Both the position numbers and the translations under genes were made by a program. DNA of 64,000 nt from Orobanche coerulescens (lineage: Eukaryota; Streptophyta; Magnoliopsida; Lamiales; Orobanchaceae), in contig CM065817.1 of NCBI GenBank assembly GCA_033398695.1, positions 65,708,001-65,772,000 of the forward strand, given 5' to 3'. The notes under the pieces are model-generated. The model saw only the letters and a program-made list of their open reading frames with translations. It ran no database searches and was not told where the DNA came from. This document shows, piece after piece, positions 44,265 to 57,300 of this stretch (position 1 is the first letter of the stretch; each line of letters opens with the position of its first letter).

Positions 44265-44697
44265 GAACCGGCGTAGCGCACGCTACGGTCGGAAGGCTAC
44301 GCGCGCTAACTCGGCAGGTGTAGCGCATGCTGTCGACCGGCCAGCGTACGCTATCGGATCTGGGCAGAGGGGTTTCAGAGGTTTTGGACTCGGGTAGGAT
44401 CGGCAAGTAGCGCACGCTACTGTCGGTCGTGGCGCACGCTAACCGGCAGGTGTATCGCAAGCTGTCGGCCGACTAGCGTATGTTACCTGGACGAGCTGTT
44501 TAGTCCAGGGGTTACTGGACAGGTCGTCTAGGGCGCGCTAGCGTCCGCGCAGCGCACGCTATCGGGGTCGGGCGGGCAGGTCATGGTCGGCAGGTCTTGT
44601 CGGCAGTGCCGGGTCGTGTGGGCCCTGGCCGAGGGTTCTGGGCCGATACTGGCCGATAGCGCATGCTAGTCCGGGAAGGCTAGCGCACGCTAGTCCG
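44265..44697 (+). repeat. CpG near-palindrome cluster (TAGCGCACGCTA) in Tekay-like LTR
   Basis: GTAGCGCACGCTAC, CTACGCGCGCTAA, CAGCGTACGCTATC, GTAGCGCACGCTACTG, CTAGCGCACGCTAG and others, ending a few bases before TATATATA. Confidence 0.85.
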
Positions 44698-44703
44698 GCC
44701 CAG

Positions 44704-44711
44704 TATATATA
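44704..44711 (+). promoter_or_regulatory. TATA box of LTR 43705-46106
   Basis: TATATATA in CCCAGTATATATATGACAGA, immediately downstream of the palindromes. Confidence 0.65.
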
Positions 44712-45248
44712 TGACAGAGCAGCCTCATTTTCACTCGTTTTTCATTTCCTTTCTTTTCTGTCCGCGACTGGAGGTTCGGAGGAGGCAAAGCCATGTTGTT
44801 AGACAACGAATCCACGAAGTTCTAGAGGTTATATCATTGATTAATCATCCTATAACATCCTTCTATCCAGCGAATCAATGTTAGATCTCTAGAACCCTAC
44901 TTTTGGGAAGATTTGGGGGTTTTCGCGTTTTTGACCGATTCGTTCCGTTTTGTTGATTAATTCATGATGAATATGATTAATCTTGTTGTTATTCTTAGTT
45001 TGCCTATGGATTCATGGTATATTTCATGGTTTTTACGAAATCGAGAGGGTTTGGTTGTGGTCCGCCCTCGTTGTTGTTTATATACGAATATACATGAATC
45101 GTAGGCAGGTTTTCGGGTGTATTCCAATTTCGTATTCATTTAGAAATGGTTGTGATTGTATTCTTCAAATCGTTAGGTTCGGTTTCGTTAGTTCCTAGCG
45201 TTCGTCGGTGACTTTCCTTTCCGTTTGTTGCGTCGTCAATTATTCAAG

Positions 45249-45722
45249 GCAAGTATTTTTGGAAACCTTTATGCTTAACGTGAAATGGTAATGTATATTG
45301 TGTGTGATTTTCTCACCTCGGGAGGGTCTGACGGGATCACGGAGGGAATCCAATGGTTTTAGCCCTGGATTCATGAGTTTGTTTAGCTAGCCAGCTCGGG
45401 AGGGTCCATAGAGGCCTCGAGTGGGATTTGTGGCTTCATCCCAGTCCTAGGCGATGCATGTGCGTGATTTGTTTTATGATATGTCCAGCTCGGGAGGGTC
45501 CTTAGAGGCCTCGAGTAGGATTTGTGGCTTCGTCCCGGTCCTAGGCAAATGTGATCGACTGTTTGTTTCCGGAAAAGACATGTATGGTTTTGGTTTTGAA
45601 ATGTTTTGGTGCATTGTACTATGAAATGTGTAAGCGATTGGTTTCCATTGAATACTTGTACTAGCGTAATTGCTAACCCCTTTGGGGACCCATTTTGGGG
45701 AAATTATTGTTATGGATTTCAG
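45249..45722 (+). other. Putative GC-AG intron in LTR 43705-46106
   Basis: TTCAAG|GCAAGTATTT donor, ATTGCTAACCCC branch at 45669-45680, GGATTTCAG|GTTATG acceptor. 474 nt, starting 545 nt after TATA. It holds two tandem GGGAGGGTCC units. Confidence 0.5.
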
Positions 45723-46106
45723 GTTATGTTCAGCCAGACGAGCGGGCGCTGGGACGGTACGAGGATGCCGGCCAAGGTTGTTGACATGTGTAATTGAGTC
45801 TTATTATTCCTATTGTCTCTTTTGATATGGTTGTTTTCCAAATTGTAAACTTATAGATTGTAGTCGCGAGTACTTAGGCTTTTCCTTCGTATTGTGATTG
45901 GTCTTCGTTAAAGTTACTATATTTGGCAGTTGATGTTTATTATGCCGGTTTCACCGGACGAGTTATTTTATGTTCGTGTTGTTAACATTTGTTTCCTTGC
46001 TAACCGAGACGGTTAGTCAAATGGTGTTTTCTTGTTCTAGCCTGGTGGGTCCCATGTAGGGGTCCACGGTGCTGTAATACACCTCGAATTTCTCGGGGGT
46101 ATTACA

Positions 46107-46181
46107 GAAAATGGTATCGAAGCTCTAGGTTTATGGATACCTAGGCTTGTCGGTTATTTGGGTCTAGTTGTGTTTTGTTTT
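46107..46181 (+). other. PBS and leader remnant of Tekay-like element
   Basis: GAAAATGGTATCGAAGCTC (PBS at 46112-46125, mutated from TGGTATCAGAGC), then GGTTTATGGATACCTAGGC and GTTATTTGGGTCTAGTTGTG, matching the leader of the complete Tekay element at about 32500-32575 (minus). It stops abruptly at 46181, where copia array sequence starts, so the rest of the element is lost. Confidence 0.88.
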
Positions 46182-46997
46182 GCATATATTTATAGAGTAA
46201 TCACATTTCTTATTACAACCTCTCATAAGAGTAGGTTTCATCATCATTTAAAACCTCTCTGGTTTTAATATTCTATAAAAGAACTTTTATGTTTTAGCAC
46301 TAAAGTTCAATTATTGAATTTCTTCGAATTTTCAGCATATGGAGCTGATATCAATATTTGCCGTGTTAGGTATCACATGGATCACCGTAATAGGCTCGTG
46401 TGTCACTGCCGCAGCAAAATGACACCAACACGAGAATATATAATTTAACTGAAAGAACAAATCCAACCAAAAAAAATTATAATTCTCAAGCCGACCCACA
46501 ACCTGTACTCACTAGGTACCAGGCCCGTTAGGTTTTTAACGTCCGAGCATTCACGAGAGTTTAACATTCCAATGATTATTTGTTTGCAAATAATCAAACG
46601 ATAACTAAACAAGATTAATTATAAAATGATGTTCGAATAATCATTCGTGCAACCCAATATCCAATTATATGGTTGATACTTTCTTGTATTGGTCAGGAGT
46701 GTACAAAAGTGATGGGCAAATCACACAATTCACGTAAGACGTGACTCTATTCCATAAATTTAAAGGTCAAATAATTGATAACTATATAATTTAACAATTA
46801 AATTATTGACATAGCTTACGTGCCATATAGTACCATTACTCACATAAAATTCCTTTTATATTACGTGAGCCCATAAGCACTTTCTAAATAATAATATGAT
46901 AATTATTTAGAACAAGTGAACACATATATATATAAGATGCAAGCAATTTGAATTTTCTTGTAAAAATGCATGGCTCACTTACCAAAATCATATAAAG

Positions 46998-47330
46998 TTA
47001 ATGAATGAGAACAACCTCCAGATTAATACCACAACTTGCAAATATAGAATTAATGTGTCGTGCGGAATGAATTAATGTCGCAAAATAGAGATGTCGGGCC
47101 CAATTGTCTTCCTTCAATGTCCTTGAGCAACCATCAGGCCATAATATCTCATTCACGGTAATTTTCGTTGCTCTATATTCGGCTTCGGCTGAAGAACGTG
47201 AAACCATCAACTGCTTTTTTGTCCTTCAAGGATATTAGTGCACCGCCCAACTAATAAAATATCCAGTGCACAAACGCTTCGTCATACGACAAGTGACAAC
47301 GTCCATGAGAAGATCAAGTTAAAAATGCAA
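46998..47330 (-). pseudogene. pol: Copia RNase H C-terminal fragment
   Basis: The minus strand reads TCRMTKRLCTGYFISWAVH near 47240-47300, then after a frame break MVSRSSAEAEYRATKITVNE and ILWPDGCSRTLKED, ending in a decayed tail at 46998. The conserved SRSSAEAEYR motif is typical of copia RNase H. The fragment recurs in the second unit at about 52575-52900. It falls between the apparent LTR start and the PBS-like site, so either the LTR boundary is misplaced or pol sequence has been captured by the LTR. Confidence 0.75.
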
Positions 47331-48215
47331 ACCATCCAATTACTTAATTAAATTCTCAAAATTGGACCCAAAACCAAAATTTGTTTCATGGCTATTGGAA
47401 ACTAAGTCAATGCCTTTCACATATCATGGAGTCCGCTCAGTGGAGCATCATCTCCGATATCTCATGACGCCCATGAGAAGATCCAAAAATAATTTCGAAA
47501 TAATAAAGTAGTCTTCAAGAGTTTGATTAGATGGAAACATGTTTAAAATTAATTTCCAGCATAAACTAATTTTCCATAGATGGAAAATAAAGCACAGATA
47601 CGATATTTATGAATTCGAAATTTATGCTACGAAGTAATCATTTGCTTTAAGATTGTTGGTATAATTTACTAAAATTATATCGATAAATTTGAATTCATAT
47701 AATTATACCATGAAGTATAATAATATTTGATGATTTTCCATTATACCTATAGATCCAAAAGCTTGTCTTGGACTCGTCCGTGTCCGTCAAATAACGACTT
47801 AAGTGATCGCATGTTTTGAATCTCCTGTCTGTGCTGCAAATATGAGAAGAACAAAGTAGGAGACAGATTCGTTAATGATGAAAGCATTAAATAATATATA
47901 TGTATATATATATATAATTAATCAAATGAGGTAAATCCGAATGTGGGCGATGTTGAGTCCAGAAAATCTGTCTCCTTAAAGCAAATTCGCCTCCACCGTA
48001 GTGTATAACGTCTGCCTCCCAGGATAAAACAACATCTCAATGCATTGATAAATCGATCATCGCACCCTCAGCGAACTAGAATAAACCTGAACTACCACCG
48101 ACACGACCCAAATTATGAATAGAAATTATTTTCGAAAATAAAATTTTGAAGTCGAAATTTTTGGGTGAAAAAACGGATGAAAATTCTGTGTTAAAACGAG
48201 CCCCTCAAGCCGGGT

Positions 48216-48224
48216 ATTTATAGG
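48216..48224 (-). promoter_or_regulatory. TATA box of copia LTR, unit 1
   Basis: Minus strand CTATAAATA in CACCTATAAATACCCGGC. The second unit has the same box near 53790. Confidence 0.6.
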
Positions 48225-48489
48225 TGAAGGCTGGAGGAGGTTGTGCGCTGGAAGAACTCTATACCGACCAAAATTGGTATCTGGAGGAACTCTAAACCGA
48301 TCAGGATTAGTATCTCAATACTTATCTAGATCTGTTTAATTCGATTTTATCTGGATCCGAAAAATTCGGAATTTATTAATTGAGGTATTTTCAGTAAAAT
48401 AAAATTTTACCGAATAAAATTGCAGTAAAAAGATAACTTCGAGACGCCGAGACATTTCGCCCAAATCGCCCTTCGATCGAACCGAACCG

Positions 48490-48575
48490 TACCGAGCCGA
48501 GCCGAGCCGAGCCGAGCCGGCCGGACGGACGGCGGCGGCGGCGGCGCGCACGTGTGTGTGTGTGCGCGAGGGGCA
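48490..48575. repeat. GC-rich microsatellite block: (CCGAG)n, (GGC)n, (GT)n
   Basis: About four CCGAG units, CCGGCCGGACGGAC, five GGC units, then a (GT)n run. The second LTR (54065-54125) has two or three CCGAG, fewer GGC and a different (GT)n. Overlapping short frames here are artefacts of the repeats. Confidence 0.85.
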
Positions 48576-48897
48576 TCTAGTCACACATCCACACATGTCT
48601 CACTTTTTAAACATGCCTTTGTCCACATCTCCTTATATACTCACCATTTCTCCCTTCTTTTTCCAATGTGGAATAGCATCCCAAACCCATTTCTTAAGGG
48701 TTCATTTTGGAATATTATATCTCATTCATACCTCAATCATTTTGAGTGTTCTTACATGTTTTGGAAACCTCGTTCGGAGTACTACATATTCCAACTAAGT
48801 CCCGACTTTATCTCGTAGTCGAGACCACTCAAAATTGCCTCTCAAGTGGGCTGCTCAAAATAGCCCATTTCCTCCATTTTATCTAATATTTCCAACA

Positions 48898-51762
48898 ATC
48901 CCCCACATGAATGAGATTGATAGTCCAGCAGCACACGCCATACATGGAGTTGACTTGGTGATAGTTACTGTGGTTTAGGCATTGCATAGGATAGGTAGAG
49001 TATGCTCCTTGAACCTTCCCTCGAAAAGATATATTCACCTTACTGGCTAGACAGTGTGACTAGATGCCTTTGAACTGTCCGACCACTTGTGTAAGTGATC
49101 GTATATCCTTCACAAGTGCCCTCCCTGATTTATTCTGTTCTCATTATTGTGCCCGTTTTGGCCGTAGACACCGTCCTGGTTCTGCGGGAGTTTCTAGAGA
49201 ATTGTGCCTTGCAATTCTCCTTTGAAGCGGCCCCTCTTCACTCCAACATAGGTGATTCTCGTTAAGTGTTTTGAGTAAACCCGTATTTTACTCCACCCGA
49301 CTATATGTTGTCGACCTAAGAATCATTAAAAGCATAAGCTTAACCTCTCCCTACGGTTATCACTGCTTTCATCCTAAGAATGGTCGGTTCGGGGTAACCC
49401 CCACAGTGATCGTGCCCAGTTTCATGAATTCGTTGTCCCATTGAACCTAGATCTTGGGATCTCCAGTGAGCTTAGGTTGGGTATCCTCCATAAAACCATT
49501 AGCTTATGGCAATAGACCCATTCCTCTTGATGATTTATCAATAATGTCTTTTGATAATCCTTTGGTTACGGATCCGCTATGTTATCTCTTGACGAATCGT
49601 AGTCAATAGTGATAACCAATGTTGATAGCAAAATGGTATTATGTCTTTTCCTCATATGACAAGACTTACCATTATACTTTTGCTCTGTGCCCCGTCAATC
49701 GTGGATTGAATATCACAATAAGTACATATTGCGGTCATAGCTTTGCCCATTTTGGAATATCTTCTAGAAATTAGTATTACATTATGCCTCTTATGCATAT
49801 TTGTCTAAGGTCATGAACTCATATTCCTTTGTAAATCGAGCAATAACCATCTATATTAAAGATTTCCATACCACTGCTGCACTAACTAGTGTGAAACATA
49901 TTCACTATTTAGACATTAAATTCATAATGTCAGATATCCAATTTGCGTTACTATATCATTTTATAGTTTTTTTGAATATCTCATATCAGGCAGCATATAC
50001 ACACAAGTAATCTTTATATCATTGTAATCACCAATTGATGATTAGTTTCCTGATTACTCGTGTATCCACATAGTCTACTCACGATATAGACTGCTTTTAG
50101 TCTTGCACAATTCACTTACTACATTAGACTTTTAGTTACTCTTGAAAGATCAGTTGCCTTTGTGCTTGGATAGATGCACCATATCCATTGGCATTCGAAT
50201 TGATTCCGTTGATCTTTCCAAGATTCATGTCATCATAGTATGACTGACCTCATATGAGATATTGTGAACGACTTGAGATTTTACATCTTAAAGTCATCTC
50301 TTTGGTCTCATATATTTATCTTTTCAGACTTTGTTGAATTGATCCCTTTGTCATTACTTACATCAATGACTCGATCATTCAAATTCATTCTTAAAATGAC
50401 ATAGTCGTCATGTGTATTTGACATATACACACTTGACATATTTATTGTCTTGAATCTTTTTGACATTATAAATTGGCATTTTTAACGTTTTGAAATTACG
50501 TTACCAACTATTAATCGAGACTTCAATTTCTCATTGATCAAATTACTAATTTTAAACGTCCCCAAAATTAGCAATTTTTGACTAACTGCATTATCAAATT
50601 TGAGCGTCCCCAAATTGGTACTTTTCGGTCATTTAATCACCATATTTGAGCGTTGTCAAAATGGAGATTTTATCACATCCTTTGAAGTCATTCCTTGACA
50701 CCACAGTGTCAAAGATTTTATGCCACTACTTTAGTGTCAATTTAGATTCATAATACTTTACTAAGTTGCAAACTTTCAATCACTGCGTTAGGCACATATG
50801 CCTTTGGTTCTTCCAAGTTGGATTTTCTCAAAGACGCCATTTAGAAAGACTGCATGTATGTTCATTTGATATACTTCTACATGTATATCATAATAATGAA
50901 CTTTCTTCTTGTTACTAGAGAATATATCTCAAAGTACTTTAGGCTCTCATGTTACTACAACCTCAGTTAGTAGTTTCACCTTTTATTTATCTATGGATCC
51001 ATTTGAATTTACGTTGGATCCTTGTGGTATCTATTCCAGAGGAAGATCTACCGAACATTAAACAAAATTATGCACAACAGAATTATTCTTTCTCTTATAT
51101 GACCATATGAAGAGTGTATATGGCATTGTAAGTTATCTTCTAGCACGCATGCTAGAAATTTCAGACGTAGTGATTTTCCAAGTTCAAACCTTTTTGCTTC
51201 AACCTTTAAAACCACTTGGTGATTCATTTCACATTGATTAATCCACGATATCTCATAATTGATTTAGTTTTTAAATCAGTTATGCGTTTGATACACGCTT
51301 TTCCTTAACTCGATTAGTACATACTGACATGTCAGACTATCAGATTTTTGCACTACGAATTTATACGCATCATGCATCATGTGCGTATCCAGTGAAGATG
51401 CGGTCGACCATCTTGGGTCAGACCTTCACTTGATTTGGCTTAGGAACTTTTGCCTTATCCATACACCTCCACATTTTTAGTATTTCTAAAATTGTTTTAC
51501 TATATTTCAGAGCTAATAGGAAATTTCAATTATTTCCTAGCATGGGATCTTATTTTAAGTTAACTAGTCTCCACATGATTGATATCCTCATATTCAGAGC
51601 TAGTTTGAACTGATTAACATCGTTTTTGCATTTCCGTTAGAACACAATTCAACCATCTTAATTTCCGGATTAAGTTGGTTTTGTATCTCAAGCTTTTAGA
51701 GTGTAAATTTCTCTTTTTAGCTTCATCCTTACTCATTATCAAGTACAAGTAACAAATATATC
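48898..51762 (-). pseudogene. pol: Copia interior with heavily decayed pol, array unit 1
   Basis: No long frame survives. At about 51060-50790 (minus) RT remnants are readable in shifted frames: VEVYQMNIHAVFLNGVFEKI, which corresponds to the family's MDVKTAFLNG(D/N)L region, and GRTKGICA after it. The 700 bp next to the polypurine tract (48910-49600) is well conserved with 63326-64000 but untranslatable, probably 3' untranslated. Integrase and gag are not recognisable to me. The unit is AT-rich and old, yet the tandem copies agree closely. Confidence 0.6.
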
Positions 51763-54372
51763 ACTATATTTATAGAGTAATCACATTTCTTATTACAACC
51801 TCTCATAAGGGTAGGTTTCATCATCATTTAAAACCTCTCTGGTTTTAATATTCTATAAAAGAACTTTTATGTTTTTAGCACTAAAGTTCAATTATTGAAT
51901 TTCTCCGAATTTTCAGCATATGGAGCTGATATCAATATTTGCCGTGTTAGGTATCACATGGATCACCGTAATAGGCCCGTGTGTCACTGCCGCAGCAAAA
52001 CGACACCAACACGAGAATATATAATTTAACTGAAAGAACAAATCCAACCAAAAAAATTATAATTCTCAAGCCGACCCACAACCTGTACTCACTAGGTACC
52101 AGGCCCGTTAGGTTTTTAACGCCCGAGCATTCACGAGAGTTTAACATTCCAATGATTATTTATTTGCAAATAATCAAACGATAACTAAACAAGATTAATT
52201 ATAAAATGGTGTTCGAATAATCATTCGTGCAACCCAATATCCAATTATATGGTTGATACTTTCTTGTATCGGTCAGGAGTGTACAAAAGTGATGGGCAAA
52301 TCACACAATTCACGTAAGACGTGACTCTATTCCATAAATTTAAAGGTCAAATAATTGATAACTATATAATTTAACAATTAAATTATTGACATAGTTTACG
52401 TGCCATATAGTACCATTAATCACATAAAATTCCTTTTATATCACGTGAGCCCATAAGCACTTTCTAAATAATAATAAGTTAATTATTTAGAACAAGTGAA
52501 CACATATATATAAGATGCAAGCAATTTGAATTTTCTTGTAAAAATGCATGGCTCACTTACCAAAATCATATAAAGTTAATGAATGAGAACAACCTCCAGA
52601 TTAATACCACAACTTGCAAATATAGAATTAATGTGTCATGTGGAATGAATTAATGTCGCAAAATAGTGACGTCGGGCCCAATTGTCTTCCTTCAATGTCC
52701 TTGAGCAACCATCAGGCCATAATATCTCATTCACGGTAATTTTCGTTGCTCTATATTCGGCTTCGGCTGAAGAACGTGAAACCATCAACTGCTTTTTTGT
52801 CCTTCAAGGATATCAGTGCACCGCCCAACTAATAAAATATCCAGTGCACAAACGCTTCGTCATATGACAAGTGACAACGTCCATGCGAAGATCAAGTTAA
52901 AAATGAAAACCATCCAATTACTTAATCAAATTCTCAAAATTGGACCCAAAACCAAAATTTGTTTCATGGCTATTGGAAACTAAGTCATTGCCTTTCACAT
53001 ATCATGGAGTCCGCTCAGTGAAGCATCATCTCCGACATCTCATGATGCCCATGAGAAGATCCAAAAATAATTTCGAAATAATAAAGCAGTCTTCAAGAGT
53101 TTGATTAGATGGAAACATGTTTAAAATTAATTTCCAGCATAAACCAATTTTCCATAGATGGAAAATAAAGCACAGATACGATATTTGTGAATTCAAAATT
53201 TATGGTACGAAGTAATCATTTACTTTAAGATTGTTGGTATAATTTACTAAAATTATATCGATAAATTTCAATTCATATAATTATACCATGAAGTATAATA
53301 ATATTTGATGATTTACCATTATACATGTAGATCCAAAAGCTTGTCTTGGACTCGTCCGTGTCCGTCAAATAACGACTTAAGTGATCGTATGTTTTGAATC
53401 TCCTGTCTGTGCTGCAAATCTGAGAAGAACAAAGTAGGAGACAGATTCGTTAATGATGAAAGCATTAAATAATATATATGTATATATATAATTAATCAAA
53501 TGAGGTAAATCTGAATGTGGGCGATGTTGAATCCAGAAAATCTGTCTCCTTAAAGCAAATTCACCTCCACCGCAGTGTATAACGTCTGCCTCCCAGGATA
53601 AAACAACATCTCAATGCATTGATAAATCGATCATCGCACCCTCAGCGAACTAGAATAAACCTGAACTACCACCGACTCGACCCAAATTATGAATAGAAAT
53701 TATTTTCGAAAATAAAATTTTGAAGTCGAAATTTTTGGGTGAAAAAACGGATGAAAATTCTGTGTTAAAACGAGCCCCTCAAGCCGGGTATTTATAGGTG
53801 AAGGCTGGAGGAGGTTGTGTGCTGGAGGAACTCTATACCGACCAAAATTGGTATCTGGAGGAACTCTAAACCGATCAGGATTAGTATCTCAATACTTATC
53901 TAGATCTGTTTAATTCGATTTTATCCGGATCCTAAAAATTCGGAATTTATTAATTGAGGTATTTTCAGTAAAATAAAATTTTACCGAATAAAATTGCAGT
54001 AAAAAGATAACTTCGAGATGCCGAGACATTTCGCCCAAATCTCCCTTCGATCGAACCGAACCGTACCGAGCCGAGCCGAGCCGGCCGGCCGGACGGCGGC
54101 GGCGCGCGCGTGTGTGTGTGTGCGCGAGGGGCATCTAGTCACACATCCACACATGTCTCACTTTTTGAACATGCCTTTATCCACATCTCCTTATATACTC
54201 ACAATTTCTCTCTTCTTTTTCCAATGTGGAATAGCATCCCAAACCCATTTCTTAAGGGTTCACTTTGGAATATTATATCTCATTCATACATCAATCATTT
54301 TGAGTGTTCTTACATGTTTTGGAAACCTCGTTCGGAGTACTACGTATTCCAACTAAGTCCCGACTTTATCTC
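51763..54372 (-). repeat. Copia array unit 2, left part (mostly LTR)
   Basis: Near-identical to 46182-48806. The LTR portion is about 51941-54372, with its last part displaced to 63243-63325 by the insertion. Differences from unit 1 are mainly single bases plus AT- and GC-microsatellite length changes. Confidence 0.8.
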
Positions 54373-57300
54373 TGTAACACCCCCAGAATACATCCGGAAA
54401 TGTTACACGCCGTAGGCCCTTCTTACAAGGATCTACAAGGCTAAACTCTACTAGACTACAAAATGATTGACCGACCGGGGTCAATCTAAATACAACGCAG
54501 ACCGTCAAGGTCATTAAACAATTTAGAAAACAAATGAATCTTACATCTCAATGATGAAACTAAACTTGAACACAGAAAAGAACGACAATTCAATTTAATA
54601 AATGAAAACTACACCCATGCAAGGGTGAATACTCGAACGACAGAGAAATACCGACCAAAATGAAACAAAAGAAAAGACTCTAACTCTGGTGTGATTAGTA
54701 TCATTGTCCTCCATCTCCTTCCCACCAATCCTGTGTTGCTCCCATTTGCCAAAACTGAGCGCATAACGAGCACCCACCCCGAAACTCGGGGTTAGCAACC
54801 GGAATTTTGCTAGTGCAAGTACATAACATACAAGATATACGAATAATAATAACACAAAACTCAACGATCGTGAAACCTTAACACAACCCACACATTCAAA
54901 TGGTCGGCACAGAATAGTATTACATACACAAGGTGAAAGATAATCACATTGTCATATTCTCCGTCTGAACATAACACCAATGAAACTTTAAACGAACAAG
55001 GAGTCGAAAATTCCCTTTTTATAAAAGGAAAAGTATTTTGATAAGAAAGTTCAAAATATTTATATTGACTCGGGTCATCTTGGGGTTTTGAAAATCAGAT
55101 GGAAATACTTTAGAAAATACTTCAAAAGCTCTCGGGTCCTTGACCCAACATGTGGAAAACAATTTTGCAAGAAAACTATCACAACGTCATTCGGGGTTCT
55201 CGACCCAAATGATAAAACACTATCACAAGTGAATCATTACGACATCTCACGGGGTTCTCGGCCCAATCCAAATAATATCATCACGAGATCAAATCTCAAC
55301 ATCTCACGGGGTCCTCGACCCAATACACAGAATAATCAACACAGTACAATCAAAGGCACAGCCTCTCATTCGACAAATCCTGCTCAAGACCCCTGATTAA
55401 TTAACCCTCGGAGATCTCGTCAAATATCCTTGGTTAATTAAATCTGATACCAACATTTAAAACAAATTGGAACGAACTCCAGAAACACAATCCGCGGTCT
55501 ACGTCAAGACCAACATTAAAAGTAAGTTGCAAAGATTTAAATTTTGAAAATCATTTGACAACGGGGTCTTAGCTATCACTCAAATATCCGTTACCAATAA
55601 GCCTGCCAGGCGCCTCCCTTGCACACCTGTGTACCGGCGTTCACTCCACTATATTGGCCGCCCATTGCACATGTCACCGCGCCGGCGTTCACTCCCACAG
55701 GAGCCGCCCCTTGCTCGCGCATTAAGTAACACCGGTGTTCACCAATCATATGGAGCCGCTCATTGCAGCGTACAACAGGCCGGAGTGCACGCCCCGCCCT
55801 CAGAGGTACCCGGATATGACGTCTCTCATAACAAGTATTCACATTATTACAAATACCAAGCACACAGTCAACCGTTGCAACAATTATCAAATCAGTTCAT
55901 CAATCCACATAATTTATTCGCCAGTACGCAACTACGCAAAATAAACAATAACTCGCACGTTATTCATCAAGACTTAGCACATTAGGCCTTAAACTCTATC
56001 AATTAATACTACATAAATATCCACACATATCTATATATATATACATATATATATATATATAATATAAATACAGATATTCATAACATGATTCATACACTTC
56101 AGCAACAATGATTTCACGTAATTATAATTCGTATATCAAGGTACTTGCCTTGGTAATCTCTCGCGAATACTCCGGAAATACAATTGATTGGAACAATCCA
56201 GAACTCCAACGAAAACAACGATCGGAGAGGCTCAACACTGGATTATCGTAGGAAATTCGTCCTTAATATCCTATCATTAAATAAGTAATCAATCACACGA
56301 GGAAAAGCATAAAAAGATGGTCGAACCCTAACTGTTATCTTCGTAACGTACGTTACACACATACGTAACGTACGTTACGTCTGCACGTTAGCGCACGTAA
56401 GCTACAAGGATTAGCGTACGCTAAGCATGCCTTGGACAGTTCTTCTCAATTCAGACGACTGCCTTTCCTGAGGGTATAGCGTACGTAATGCATAAAGCTT
56501 AACGTACGTTATATTCACATATATCATACTCATGTGAATCATAATGATCCTACGGTGTTGATGTCTATGAATTCCAGGTTAATCCTCCCATCATAATACT
56601 CACTCCAAATATTGATTATAGATCCTCAAATGTAGTTCGGAACATCTGAGGTTGTTACCATCATTAAGTCTATGATCATTATGGAAACACCATACAACAT
56701 GGTTTATTAATCTCAGAATTTTACCTTACTTGATTATCATAACAAGAGTCGGACTATAACGTTCTTAACTCGGTTAACTAAAGCATGAACATTCCAACTT
56801 CCAAAAACATGGTGTTCGGATAAAAATCATCTTATGGAGCTTAATAATCCTGGTGGTATGTTCAAAACATCCTTAAGAACACGAAATCAAGGTTGAGGTA
56901 GCATTAACATACCTTAATATGAAAGAAACGCAGAGACACGAGGTAGCATCCAATTCCGATTGCTTGAATGTCAATGCAAGATGTTTCGTAACTTAAATGA
57001 TCGAGTCTACGTGTTCTTTATGTGTTTTAGAGGGCTGAAACCCTCTAGAAATGAAGGAAAATGAATTGCAAGTGAAAGGGACGAAGAGAAACGAAATGGG
57101 GTGTTGTCCATATATATAATATCTTGAGATTTACGTCGTTAGCCTCGGCCATTTACGTCGTAATATACTTAGCGCCACGCTACCATTCGATATTAGCGTA
57201 CGCTATCGATCACCGATAGCTTCGTCTCGTTTTGTACTAGCTTACGACGTTACACCCTATGCATTACGTCGTAAGCTACACATATTAGCGTACGCTAGTT

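Larger units (their letters stand above)
43705..46106 (+). repeat. 5' LTR of a Tekay-like element
   Basis: 2402 bp from TGTAATATCCGC to GGGGGTATTACA, inserted in Athila gag. It is preceded by no polypurine tract and followed by a PBS, so it is a 5' LTR. Landmarks: TAGCGCACGCTA cluster 44265-44697, TATA 44704, donor 45248, sub-repeats of CTCGGGAGGGTCC(A/T)TAGAGGC at 45400 and 45487, acceptor 45722. Confidence 0.92.
46359..48897 (-). repeat. Copia LTR, array unit 1
   Basis: About 2.54 kb, minus strand. The start TGTTGG beside the polypurine tract is secure; the end GGCA next to a PBS-like site is tentative. The minus-strand TATA CCTATAAATACCC is at 48216-48224. A GC-rich microsatellite block lies upstream at 48490-48575, and AT repeats at 47893-47920. 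It unexpectedly includes an RNase H fragment. Confidence 0.55.

Noticed and set aside
47893..47920. AT-dinucleotide runs (also 21807-21830, 34950-34970, 56030-56060, 61595-61635) as regulatory elements
   Set aside because: Simple microsatellites whose length varies between paired copies; no further support.
48336..48818. Overlapping short ORFs on both strands (also at 53910-54415)
   Set aside because: They arise from the CCGAG/GGC/GT microsatellite in the copia LTR and have no conserved protein pattern.
55088..55985. ORFs of about 100 codons conserved at 55088-55396, 55629-55985 and again at 60603-61551
   Set aside because: They are conserved only because the two LTRs are copies of one another; no domain, and they lie in the putative intron region.
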